Source of the DNA: Acidobacteriaceae bacterium
GTDB lineage: Bacteria; Acidobacteriota; Terriglobia; Terriglobales; SbA1
DNA: 7,302 nucleotides
Direction of reading: 5' to 3'
Assembly: GCA_019237515.1 (NCBI GenBank)
Contig: JAFAGX010000556.1
Location: 1 to 7,302, forward strand
Shown piece by piece: positions 1-5,791 of the stretch (its first letter is position 1; each line of letters starts with the position of its first letter). The notes under the pieces were generated by a model that had not been told where the DNA came from, ran no database searches, and worked only from the letters and a program-made list of their open reading frames with translations. A program made the position numbers and the translations under genes.

Positions 1-677
1 TTTATCAAAACAATCACGACGAAACCTTTGACGATGTAGCCGGCCCGACCGGCATCGCGTCGGCCACACGCTTGATGAGCGGTTGGGGATTAAAGTTCTT
101 CGACTACGACAATGACGGCAACCTTGACCTATTTCTCTCGAATGGAAACCCCGACGATTTGATTCAGGTCTATCACAAAGATGTGACCTATGATGAGCCA
201 CCGCTTCTGTTTCGAGGTACCGGCAATAGTTTTCAGAATGTAAGCGCACAGAGCGGGCCAATTTTTACCCGTCCGCTTTCCGCCCGCGGCTTGGCGATTG
301 GCGATTTCGATAACGACGGCGGCGCTGATGTGCTGATCTCGACGAATGACGGTGCTCCGATTCTCCTTCACAATCGAGTAGGCTCCCAGAATCACTGGCT
401 CGGTCTCAGTCTGGTAGGAACCACAGCAAACCGCGATGCTGTCGGAGCACGCATCACCTATCAGGCGGCCGATTTGAGAAGAAGCCGGATGAAGGTCGGT
501 GGCGGAAGTTTCCTGTCCTCGCATGACCCGCGCGTAGTGCTTGGTTTAGGTAATCGCACGAAAATTGATTGGGTCGAAATCAAATGGCCGGCGCCGAGCA
601 AAGCCCTGGAGCGATTCACGGAACTGCCAATCGACCGCTATATCACCATCACCGAAGGCCAGGGTAAAGGGAGGTGA
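1..677 (+). CDS. CRTAC1-type FG-GAP / ASPIC-UnbV domain protein, C-terminal part (5' end outside window)
   Basis: The reading frame is open from base 3 at the left edge, so this is the 3' part of a longer gene; the possible TTG/ATG starts at 72 and 75 lie inside it and are not the true start. Two FG-GAP/VCBS calcium-binding-type loops are visible: DYDNDGNLDLF (bases 102-134) and DFDNDGGADVL (303-335), each with the D-x-D-x-D-G-x-x-D spacing. From about base 390 (NHWLGLSL) to 665 the protein matches what I know of the UnbV/ASPIC domain: GARI, then GGGSFLSSHDPRVVLGLG, then a VEIKWP strand. Full-length members usually have a signal peptide and a several-bladed beta-propeller, and act outside the cytoplasm; the biochemical role is generally unknown. 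The TGA stop overlaps the GTG start of the cytochrome gene by four bases, which implies translational coupling. Family assignment is strong; function is not established. Confidence 0.9.
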   Translation, partial: YQNNHDETFDDVAGPTGIASATRLMSGWGLKFFDYDNDGNLDLFLSNGNPDDLIQVYHKDVTYDEPPLLFRGTGNSFQNVSAQSGPIFTRPLSARGLAIGDFDNDGGADVLISTNDGAPILLHNRVGSQNHWLGLSLVGTTANRDAVGARITYQAADLRRSRMKVGGGSFLSSHDPRVVLGLGNRTKIDWVEIKWPAPSKALERFTELPIDRYITITEGQGKGR

Positions 678-1885
678 GCCTGCGCAGGGCACTGATGCTG
701 ATGCTATGCGCCACAGCTGTACGGTTGTCGGCTCAAACCCGTGTTCCTGTTGTTGAAGCTCGGTCCAAGTCAAACCTCGATGCCGACTCCCAAGCTAACA
801 AGCCATCTGCAATGCGTGAGGGCTACGTGGGAGACAAGGCTTGCGAGTCTTGCCATAGCGACAAAGTTCAGAGCTACCATGGCACGGCCCACTTCTTAAC
901 CTCGCGGCCACCAGATCAAAGCTCGATCCTTGGCAAATTCACGCCCGATGGCAATGTACTGAAGACCTCGAACCCGGATCTGTTTTTTCGTATGGATGAG
1001 AAAGGAGCTGAGTTTTTTCAGACCGCCGTCGAAGGAACTCCTCCTTATACGAACTCGCGAACAGAGGAATTCGGGTTAGTAATTGGGTCCGGAAATAAAG
1101 GACAGACATATCTCTATTGGAAAGGTGACAAGCTCTTTCAACTGCCCGTATCCTACTGGATCAACGTTGGATGGGTGAACAGCCCAGGGTATCGTGACGG
1201 GGTTGCCAATTTCGAGCGTCCGATTATTCCGCGCTGCCTGGAATGTCACGGGACATATTTTGAGGCGCTTCCCCCACCTCCCAACCGTTACAGCATGACC
1301 GGTTTTGTGGTTGGCATTACCTGTGAGAAGTGCCACGGCCCGGGAAAATCACATGTTCAGCATCACAGTTCGAAAACTGCTGCGGATGCGAATTCCTCGA
1401 TTTTGAATCCTGTGCATTTCTCTCGTGACCGCCAAATGGATCTCTGCGCATGGTGCCACGCTGGCCACGGAGTGGCAGTGCAACCCTGGTTTTCGTATAA
1501 GCCGGGAGAGCAGCTTGACAGGTACATTGACTTGCCCAGTCCCGATCCGAATGTGCCGATTGATGTCCACGGCAGCCAAGTTGAACTGCTAAGAAAAAGC
1601 CGCTGCTTCGAATCGTCTACGATGACATGCATCACGTGCCATGACGTGCACCGGTCGCAGCACGACTTGGCAGAGTTTTCGCGACGTTGCTTAACTTGTC
1701 ATACTGTCCAGAGCTGCGGCATGTTTTCAAAACGCGGGCAGGAGATTGCGGGCAATTGCATCGATTGCCACATGCTGTTGCAAGAGACGAACCTGATCGT
1801 TTTTGAGGTAAACGGAAAAAAAGTGAGACCTCGGGTCCGAAACCACTGGATTAGAATTAATTCGCCCCCACCAGATCAGAAATAA
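674..1885 (+). CDS. Exported seven-heme c-type cytochrome (cytochrome c554-like multiheme family)
   Basis: This 403-residue protein begins with a Sec-type signal (MSLRRAL, a hydrophobic stretch, probable cleavage after Ala20 in LSA/QTR). There are seven CXXCH heme-attachment motifs: C57-H61, C188-H192, C217-H221, C258-H262, C319-H323, C339-H343 and C362-H366. The opening YVGDKACESCH and the CEKCHGPG block resemble multiheme cytochromes annotated as cytochrome c554/c-prime or doubled-CXXCH proteins. Heme would be attached in the periplasm, so a role in periplasmic or outer-surface electron transfer is likely; the redox partner cannot be read from the sequence. About 127 residues separate motifs 1 and 2, unlike the dense packing afterwards. 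I chose the GTG at 674, with AGGG at 661-664 as a modest ribosome site, because it keeps the two arginines of the signal; ATG 695 is the alternative. Cys12 does not sit in a good lipobox, so a soluble periplasmic protein is more likely than a lipoprotein. The gene is coupled to the upstream ASPIC/UnbV gene. Confidence 0.92.
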   Translation: MSLRRALMLMLCATAVRLSAQTRVPVVEARSKSNLDADSQANKPSAMREGYVGDKACESCHSDKVQSYHGTAHFLTSRPPDQSSILGKFTPDGNVLKTSNPDLFFRMDEKGAEFFQTAVEGTPPYTNSRTEEFGLVIGSGNKGQTYLYWKGDKLFQLPVSYWINVGWVNSPGYRDGVANFERPIIPRCLECHGTYFEALPPPPNRYSMTGFVVGITCEKCHGPGKSHVQHHSSKTAADANSSILNPVHFSRDRQMDLCAWCHAGHGVAVQPWFSYKPGEQLDRYIDLPSPDPNVPIDVHGSQVELLRKSRCFESSTMTCITCHDVHRSQHDLAEFSRRCLTCHTVQSCGMFSKRGQEIAGNCIDCHMLLQETNLIVFEVNGKKVRPRVRNHWIRINSPPPDQK

Positions 1886-1915
1886 AACAGGGCCACGCTT
1901 CTCGGCATGGCCCTG
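1881..1915 (-). terminator. Intrinsic terminator of the minus-strand lipoprotein gene
   Basis: A perfect 8-bp stem, CAGGGCCA (1888-1895) pairing with TGGCCCTG (1908-1915), encloses a 12-base loop. Read on the minus strand it is followed by TTTTATTT (complement of 1880-1887), a reasonable U-tract, and lies just beyond the lipoprotein stop at 1924. On the plus strand the sequence after the stem is AATCATTG, with no U-run, so it should work mainly for the minus-strand gene. The cytochrome stop codon (TAA 1883-1885) lies within the U-tract region. Confidence 0.8.
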
Positions 1916-1923
1916 AATCATTG

Positions 1924-2763
1924 CTACTTGACTGCTTCCTCCTGTGAGGTCGGAGTCGCCGAAGAACCAGTCGCCACTTGGGGTGCGGCTTCGGGATTGA
2001 CCTTCACAGTCGCCAGGATCGTTTCCAGACGCCGGAAGACCTTTTCCCGATTCACTGGCATGGTGTCATCGTCGGCTTTGTCTTCGGTCGAAAGCCCCAG
2101 AGCGAACTCGTAGCAAGCGCCGTTCTGGAACAGGTGATAGTACTTCGTATCATCCTGCTTCGAGTCGTCGCCGGCAATGTCCTCTACTTCCTGGAGTTCC
2201 AGTCCGCCGAGGCTCAGCTTGGAAGGCTGAATGGCATCTTTGTCCGAACCTTGTGGCGCAGAGAACTGCTCGCACTCTGCTTCACTCAAGTTCTTATTCA
2301 CACTGACCCGAAAGAATGCCGAGGCAAGGTCCGTCTCCGGGAAGTAGCTCTTCGGCATGTCGATCGAGACTGCTGCCTCGCCACCCTGCTGAACGAAGTC
2401 CATCGGAATTGACTGGGAGTCGATCGCTTCTCCGCGCTTCACCGAGTACTGCCACGGATAGCGGAACGACACTCCGTACGTTTCATCGTTGTACTTCACC
2501 GTCGCCGGCCGTTTCTTCACGACTTTCTTCGTCGCTGGAGCGGGTGCCGGCGTAAGTGAAGAAGCTGGAGTAGGCATAACCGGCTGACTCGCCGCCACCG
2601 GTATCGTTGACGTTTCGTTGGAGCTGGCGGCGCGTTTGTTCTCGTTACTCGTGCATCCGATCGTGAGCACAGTGCCCACGAGCAGACCAGAGATCGCCGC
2701 GATTCTCACTGGCCGCTTGAATGGCGCCAGTTTTCCTGATCCAAAGCAATTGAAGTTTTTCAT
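1924..2763 (-). CDS. Putative lipoprotein with Pro/Ala-rich linker and possible PsbP-like C-terminal domain
   Basis: This 279-residue protein starts at the ATG complementary to 2761-2763. That start is fixed by an excellent Shine-Dalgarno sequence, GGAGGTGA (complement of 2768-2775); the frame stays open upstream to an ATG ending at 2808, but that one has no such site. The N-terminus has basic residues (K, R at 11-20), a hydrophobic stretch about 21-36 and a lipobox-like LTIGC ending at Cys37, so it is probably a lipoprotein. Residues 40-90 are low-complexity Ser/Thr/Pro/Ala then Lys-rich, a flexible linker. Residues about 91-255 form the folded part, opening YGVSFRYPWQYSV, which resembles the start of PsbP-like/DUF1795-type domains; this match is tentative. 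Cys164 and Cys217 could form a disulfide. The C-terminus is again low complexity. It stands alone, convergent with the cytochrome gene and divergent from the SPFH pair. Function unknown. Confidence 0.85.
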   Translation of the reverse strand: MKNFNCFGSGKLAPFKRPVRIAAISGLLVGTVLTIGCTSNENKRAASSNETSTIPVAASQPVMPTPASSLTPAPAPATKKVVKKRPATVKYNDETYGVSFRYPWQYSVKRGEAIDSQSIPMDFVQQGGEAAVSIDMPKSYFPETDLASAFFRVSVNKNLSEAECEQFSAPQGSDKDAIQPSKLSLGGLELQEVEDIAGDDSKQDDTKYYHLFQNGACYEFALGLSTEDKADDDTMPVNREKVFRRLETILATVKVNPEAAPQVATGSSATPTSQEEAVK

Positions 2764-2767
2764 GTTC

Positions 2768-2775
2768 TCACCTCC
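2768..2775 (-). promoter_or_regulatory. Strong Shine-Dalgarno site deciding the lipoprotein start
   Basis: GGAGGTGA on the minus strand, with four bases between it and the ATG at 2763 (seven from GGAGG). It selects the internal methionine over the upstream in-frame ATG ending at 2808. Confidence 0.85.
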
Positions 2776-2776
2776 T

Positions 2777-2790
2777 GCTGCATTTGCAGC
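2777..2790 (-). repeat. Inverted repeat abutting the lipoprotein ribosome site
   Basis: GCTGCA (2777-2782) and TGCAGC (2785-2790) are perfect inverted copies separated by two bases. In the mRNA this would fold as a five-pair stem with a four-base AAAT loop, one base upstream of GGAGGTGA. It could influence ribosome access or be a protein-binding palindrome; neither is demonstrated. Confidence 0.45.
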
Positions 2791-2809
2791 TGGCAAGGTT
2801 GATGGCATG

Positions 2810-2825
2810 CGATTCGCCAGAATCG
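2810..2825 (-). repeat. Inverted repeat CGATTC-N4-GAATCG in the divergent intergenic region
   Basis: CGATTC (2810-2815) and GAATCG (2820-2825) are perfect inverted copies with a GCCA spacer. GAATCG occurs again at 2833-2838, 13 bases on. The arrangement resembles an operator with an extra half-site, 35 bases upstream of the lipoprotein ribosome site, but short palindromes also occur by chance. Confidence 0.4.
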
Positions 2826-2957
2826 AGGCATTGAATCGGCGGGATTTACGCCTGAACGGCCAATGCCGCGCGTGTCACCCCATACACACCGTGTTCGCCG
2901 GGACACAATACGTAATCAGCCGAAGCTCGTAAGTCCCACTGCTTCAGTCGCGTAGTT

Positions 2958-2974
2958 TTGGCCGTCCGCCTGCC
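2958..2974 (+). promoter_or_regulatory. Possible sigma-54-type promoter upstream of the small membrane protein gene
   Basis: TTGGC followed by GC with exactly ten bases between GG (2960-2961) and GC (2972-2973), the invariant spacing of -24/-12 elements. Transcription would begin near 2985, just before the ribosome site at 2996. The remaining positions match the consensus only partly, and GG-N10-GC is common by chance in GC-rich DNA. Confidence 0.18.
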
Positions 2975-3005
2975 CTTTGGTTCACTGCAAGGATTGGAGG
3001 AACCA

Positions 3006-3158
3006 ATGGAATCGCTAATGAATTTTGCGGTCGTCCTCGCGGGAATGACCATCTCGCTTGCGACCGGTGTCCTGATGGAAGAGCTGATTTTTGGAAAAGT
3101 TTTCTGTCCCATCTTTGCCCGGCAGGCGGCGAGAGCCAGGTCGGAGCAAAAGAACTGA
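3006..3158 (+). CDS. Small single-span membrane protein, 50 residues
   Basis: I do not recognise a family. The ATG at 3006 has GGAGG at 2996-3000 with a five-base spacer, which is convincing and rules out the upstream in-frame start at 2958. Residues about 5-24 (NFAVVLAGMTISLATG) form one transmembrane segment, followed by MEELIFGKVFCPIF and a basic tail rich in Arg, Lys and Gln. The positive-inside rule puts the tail in the cytoplasm and the N-terminus outside. The gene ends 18 bases before the SPFH gene, which has its own strong ribosome site, so the two are very likely co-transcribed. A structural or regulatory partner of the SPFH protein is inference from position only. Confidence 0.72.
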   Translation: MESLMNFAVVLAGMTISLATGVLMEELIFGKVFCPIFARQAARARSEQKN

Positions 3159-3164
3159 CATATT

Positions 3165-3171
3165 AAGGAGG
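3165..3171 (+). promoter_or_regulatory. Strong Shine-Dalgarno site of the SPFH gene
   Basis: AAGGAGG with a five-base spacer to the ATG at 3177. It fixes the start and keeps the first transmembrane segment in the protein. Confidence 0.85.
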
Positions 3172-3176
3172 CATTT

Positions 3177-4484
3177 ATGCTTGCTCTCAAACACATTCTG
3201 TTAACTTGTGGAGTCGCGATGATCGCTGCGGCGGCTGGCATCTTGATTTATGACCTGCGCCGCGAATGGCAACACAGACTGGCTCTAGCAGCAGGGACGC
3301 CGGAACCGCCGTCTGCTCCGCCGGTCCGCTGGCGGACCTCGTTGGCGCTGGTCCTGCTCGCGTGGGGACCAATCCTGCTGGCCGTGGGAATTGTTGTGGT
3401 TCCCAGCGGCATGGCGGGTGTCCTCATCAGTCAAATTCAGGGCGCTCCGGTTGGCACACTTGATCCGGGCGCACATCTCGCAATTCCCTTTGCCCAGAAT
3501 ATCGACTTGTTTGACACGCGCGATCAGCTGTACACCACAGGCGCCACCGAGGATGGCAGCAGCGGGCCGGCAAAGAAGTTCGAACCGCTGAACGTCCAGG
3601 CAAAGGAAGGGCTCACGCTCGGGCTGGCTATCACTGTTCGCTATCGGCTCGATCCCAAGCGGCTCAGCTACATTCAAAGTAACTTGCCGTTGCCGGTGGA
3701 AAAAGAAATCGTGCCTCCGGTTGTCGCGAGCGCCTGGCGTGAACTCGTGCCGAACTACACGGTGCGCGATGTTTTCGCTACTAAACGCGAAGAGATTCGC
3801 AGGAAAGCGTCCGAAAGTATCACTCAGAAACTCGCCGCCGACGGCATCCTCGTAAAGGAAGTCATGTTGCGTGACATTCAGCTTCCGCCGGAGTACGCCA
3901 AGGGTCTGGAAGATCTTCTGCTCAAGGAACAAGAGAATGATCAAATGGGCGTCCAAACCGAAATTCAGGCCAAGCAAGTGAGAATCTCCGAACTTGAGGC
4001 CGAGGCCGTAAAGGCCCAGCAAGTGAAGCAGGCCGAAGGCCAAGCCAAAGTTCGTGTATTGCAGGCGAAGGCTGAAGCGGACGCCATGCAGTACACACTG
4101 CCCCTGAAGCAAAAGCAAATCGAGCAATCAAAACTCGAAGCCGAAGCTCGCAAAGAAGCTACCGTGAAGAACGCCGAAGCCGAAGCGGAAGCCAAGGTCA
4201 TCGACAGCAAAGCCGAGACCGAGCGCCGCAAGCTGCTGGCCACCGCTGAAGCCGACCGTATTCGCTTAACCGCAGCCGCCGATGCCGAGCGCATGGAAAA
4301 GGAAGGCGTCATCCTCAAACAGAATCCTTTGCTGATCAACAAAATCGTCGCGGAGCGCCTCTCTGACAAACTTCAGATCATGATGGTCCCGGCCGACGGC
4401 AAATTCTTTTTTGCTAATGACGTGCTTCACAGCATGAATATGGCGAACCGCGGCAGCCAGGCTGACCAAGCTGAGCCCAAATAA
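3177..4484 (+). CDS. SPFH/band 7 (prohibitin/HflK-like) membrane scaffold protein
   Basis: A 435-residue protein with two predicted transmembrane segments (about 5-25 and 54-76) joined by a Pro-rich linker carrying RREWQHR and RWR. The SPFH/band 7 domain follows at about 76-245: VVPSGMAGVL, LDPGAHLAIPF, then NVQAKEGLTLGLAITVRYRLD, and later the prohibitin-like EVMLRDIQLPPEY near 228-240. Residues about 245-380 are Ala/Glu/Lys/Arg-rich with repeated AEAEA units, a long coiled coil typical of oligomerising SPFH proteins. The end (NPLLINKIVAERLSDKLQIMMVP) matches the usual C-terminal block. SPFH proteins form ring or cage assemblies that organise membrane domains and modulate proteases. The positive linker predicts the SPFH domain outside the cytoplasmic membrane, as in HflK/HflC. 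No NfeD or FtsH gene is adjacent; the neighbour is a 50-residue membrane protein. Family assignment is firm; subfamily is not. Confidence 0.93.
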   Translation: MLALKHILLTCGVAMIAAAAGILIYDLRREWQHRLALAAGTPEPPSAPPVRWRTSLALVLLAWGPILLAVGIVVVPSGMAGVLISQIQGAPVGTLDPGAHLAIPFAQNIDLFDTRDQLYTTGATEDGSSGPAKKFEPLNVQAKEGLTLGLAITVRYRLDPKRLSYIQSNLPLPVEKEIVPPVVASAWRELVPNYTVRDVFATKREEIRRKASESITQKLAADGILVKEVMLRDIQLPPEYAKGLEDLLLKEQENDQMGVQTEIQAKQVRISELEAEAVKAQQVKQAEGQAKVRVLQAKAEADAMQYTLPLKQKQIEQSKLEAEARKEATVKNAEAEAEAKVIDSKAETERRKLLATAEADRIRLTAAADAERMEKEGVILKQNPLLINKIVAERLSDKLQIMMVPADGKFFFANDVLHSMNMANRGSQADQAEPK

Positions 4485-4518
4485 CTGAGAACAGAGAACC
4501 GGCAACTGCGAACTGAAT
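4484..4518 (+). repeat. Degenerate 7-bp tandem repeat (ACTGAGA-like), five units
   Basis: Five consecutive heptamers start with AC: ACTGAGA (4484), ACAGAGA (4491), ACCGGCA (4498), ACTGCGA (4505) and ACTGAAT (4512). The array begins at the last base of the SPFH stop codon and fills most of the gap before the next gene. The units are imperfect, so this is a decayed microsatellite-like array or a chance pattern. No terminator hairpin was seen in this gap. Confidence 0.5.
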
Positions 4519-4558
4519 TAGTGAACGTGCCATGGCAAGCATCAATCATAATTCGGTT

Positions 4559-4564
4559 TATAAT
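4559..4564 (+). promoter_or_regulatory. Possible -10 element (TATAAT) for the 4580 gene run
   Basis: A perfect TATAAT hexamer lies 15 bases before the ATG at 4580. Transcription would begin near 4571, giving an almost leaderless message, which would fit the lack of a Shine-Dalgarno site there. The -35 position (around CAAGCA, 4536-4541) is poor, so confidence is low. Confidence 0.3.
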
Positions 4565-4579
4565 CCGCGCAATCACGTG

Positions 4580-5791
4580 ATGCGAGTTTCGGTTGGGGTT
4601 ACATGGGCGATTTGTCTGGGTTGCGTTCTTCTTCAGACAGCCGGCGCCTTCGCAGCAGATTGGCAGGTGCCGGTCGGTCAATTGGCCCAGAGAATCGCGG
4701 GTATGACCGGTCCGGGTGCTGTGGCCGTGACGGTTCTAAACCGTTCCTCTCTTACTACTCCCGAGGTCGAGGATATTCGTCGCAAGCTTGTCACTGAACT
4801 TGCAGCTTACGGGGTACAGGCTTCCACAGCCGAACAAGCTGCGTCGACAGTACAAGTCTCGCTCTCCGAAAATCTGAAAGATTATTTGTGGGTCGCTGAA
4901 ATTCATCAGGGAACCAGCGAACCCGTGGTGATTATGCTTTCGGTGCCTGGAGGAGGCGAAGGTACTTCGCGGAGCCCATCGGCCCCACTAAGCATCCGCA
5001 CATCCCTCATCTGGAGCGGCGAGCAGCGCATTCTCGATGTCGCCGTGATCAATGGCAATCCGCCTCACATGGTCGTACTCGAGCCCGAACAGATCGCCTT
5101 GTATCGCATGCAGAATGGAAATTGGCAACTGGAGCAATCCCTTGCATTGATTCATGTTCGTCCTTGGCCGCGCGATCTGCGAGGCCGATTAATCCTGCGG
5201 AAGGATCACTTGTTCGATGCGTACTTGCCGGGAGTTTATTGCCGGAGCAGCACAGCCGCGCCTCTAACCGTGACTTGCGACGACTCGGACGATCCTTGGC
5301 CATTGACCGGCAATCCGGGCGATCCGAGGGCATTTTTCTCCAGCACTAGAAACTTCTTTACCGGTGCACTTTCACCGGGAATTCAAAAGCAAGCTAGCGC
5401 TCCCGCATTTTATTCTGCTGCGCCTTTGCCGCGGGACCAATACACACTTTGGATCTTCACAGGAGTTGACGGTCGGGTTCACTTGTTAGATGGGATCACC
5501 GATCAGGTTCTGCCGCAATTGGCATGGGGCAGTGACATTGCCAGCGTACGCAGTGGCTGCGGAACCGGCTGGCAAATCCTCGCCACATCGAGGGATGACG
5601 CTGTCAGCGACCAGGTGAAGGCATTTGAGATTTTGGATCGCGAACCCGCTGCTATCGGTCTATCAGCGGAATTCCAGGGGCACATTACAGCTCTTTGGTC
5701 GGAAGACGAAACGAGAGTGATGGCGGTTGCGAAGAATTCTGACACTGGCAAATATGAAGCATTCACGCTATCCATCGATTGCCATCAGTAG
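4580..5791 (+). CDS. Exported protein of unknown function, first gene of the binding-protein/sensor run
   Basis: The start is uncertain. ATG 4580 gives a 403-residue protein with a classic signal peptide (MRVSVGVTWAICLGCVLLQ, cleavage near AFA/ADW, residues 25-26). ATG 4532 would add 16 polar residues; neither has a good ribosome site. I do not recognise the family. Residues about 45-125 look like an alpha/beta domain: VAVTVLNRSSL, a helix with EDIRRKLVTEL, YGVQAS, then VQVSLSENLKDYLWVAEI. The rest is beta-rich with short strand/turn units (LYRMQNGNWQLEQS, YTLWIFTGVDGRVHLLDG, ITALWSEDE), possibly beta-propeller-like, which is a guess. Mature-chain cysteines at 221, 233, 327 and 401 could form disulfides in the periplasm. 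The last 38 bases overlap the start of the solute-binding protein gene in another frame, so the products are probably made together. Confidence 0.82.
   Translation: MRVSVGVTWAICLGCVLLQTAGAFAADWQVPVGQLAQRIAGMTGPGAVAVTVLNRSSLTTPEVEDIRRKLVTELAAYGVQASTAEQAASTVQVSLSENLKDYLWVAEIHQGTSEPVVIMLSVPGGGEGTSRSPSAPLSIRTSLIWSGEQRILDVAVINGNPPHMVVLEPEQIALYRMQNGNWQLEQSLALIHVRPWPRDLRGRLILRKDHLFDAYLPGVYCRSSTAAPLTVTCDDSDDPWPLTGNPGDPRAFFSSTRNFFTGALSPGIQKQASAPAFYSAAPLPRDQYTLWIFTGVDGRVHLLDGITDQVLPQLAWGSDIASVRSGCGTGWQILATSRDDAVSDQVKAFEILDREPAAIGLSAEFQGHITALWSEDETRVMAVAKNSDTGKYEAFTLSIDCHQ

Larger units (their letters stand above)
2764..3005. other. Divergent intergenic region between lipoprotein and SPFH dicistron
   Basis: About 240 bases with no convincing gene on either strand; long frames crossing it lack ribosome sites and have shadow-like composition. 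It must hold the promoters of both divergent units. I see no clear TTGACA/TATAAT pair in either direction. The left side holds two inverted repeats (2777-2790, 2810-2825), and ACAC-ACC-GTGT lies at 2884-2894. The right side has a GG-N10-GC arrangement at 2960-2973. No tRNA or riboswitch-like fold was recognised by eye. Confidence 0.6.

Noticed and set aside
695..715. Lipobox at Cys12 of the cytochrome
   Set aside because: The preceding residues (LML) lack a small residue before Cys, and a normal signal cleavage site follows at residue 20.
1888..1915. Terminator acting on the plus-strand cytochrome transcript
   Set aside because: No U-run follows the stem on the plus strand; it fits only the minus-strand gene well.
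1978..2412. 144-codon plus-strand frame opposite the lipoprotein gene
   Set aside because: The minus-strand gene has a strong ribosome site, lipobox and terminator; this frame has none of these.
2958..3005. Upstream start for the small membrane protein
   Set aside because: No ribosome site there, whereas ATG 3006 has GGAGG at the correct distance.
2846..3241. 131-codon minus-strand frame across the divergent intergenic region
   Set aside because: It runs antisense to both the small membrane gene and the SPFH start, has no ribosome site and no recognisable domain.
3285..4127. 280-codon minus-strand frame opposite the SPFH gene
   Set aside because: It lies antisense to a well-supported gene, has no ribosome site and shows the Leu/Phe-rich composition expected opposite an Ala/Glu/Lys-rich coiled coil.
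4010..4290. Repeated GCCGAAGC-like units in the SPFH gene
   Set aside because: They encode the Ala/Glu coiled coil and are explained by protein composition rather than by a DNA repeat element.
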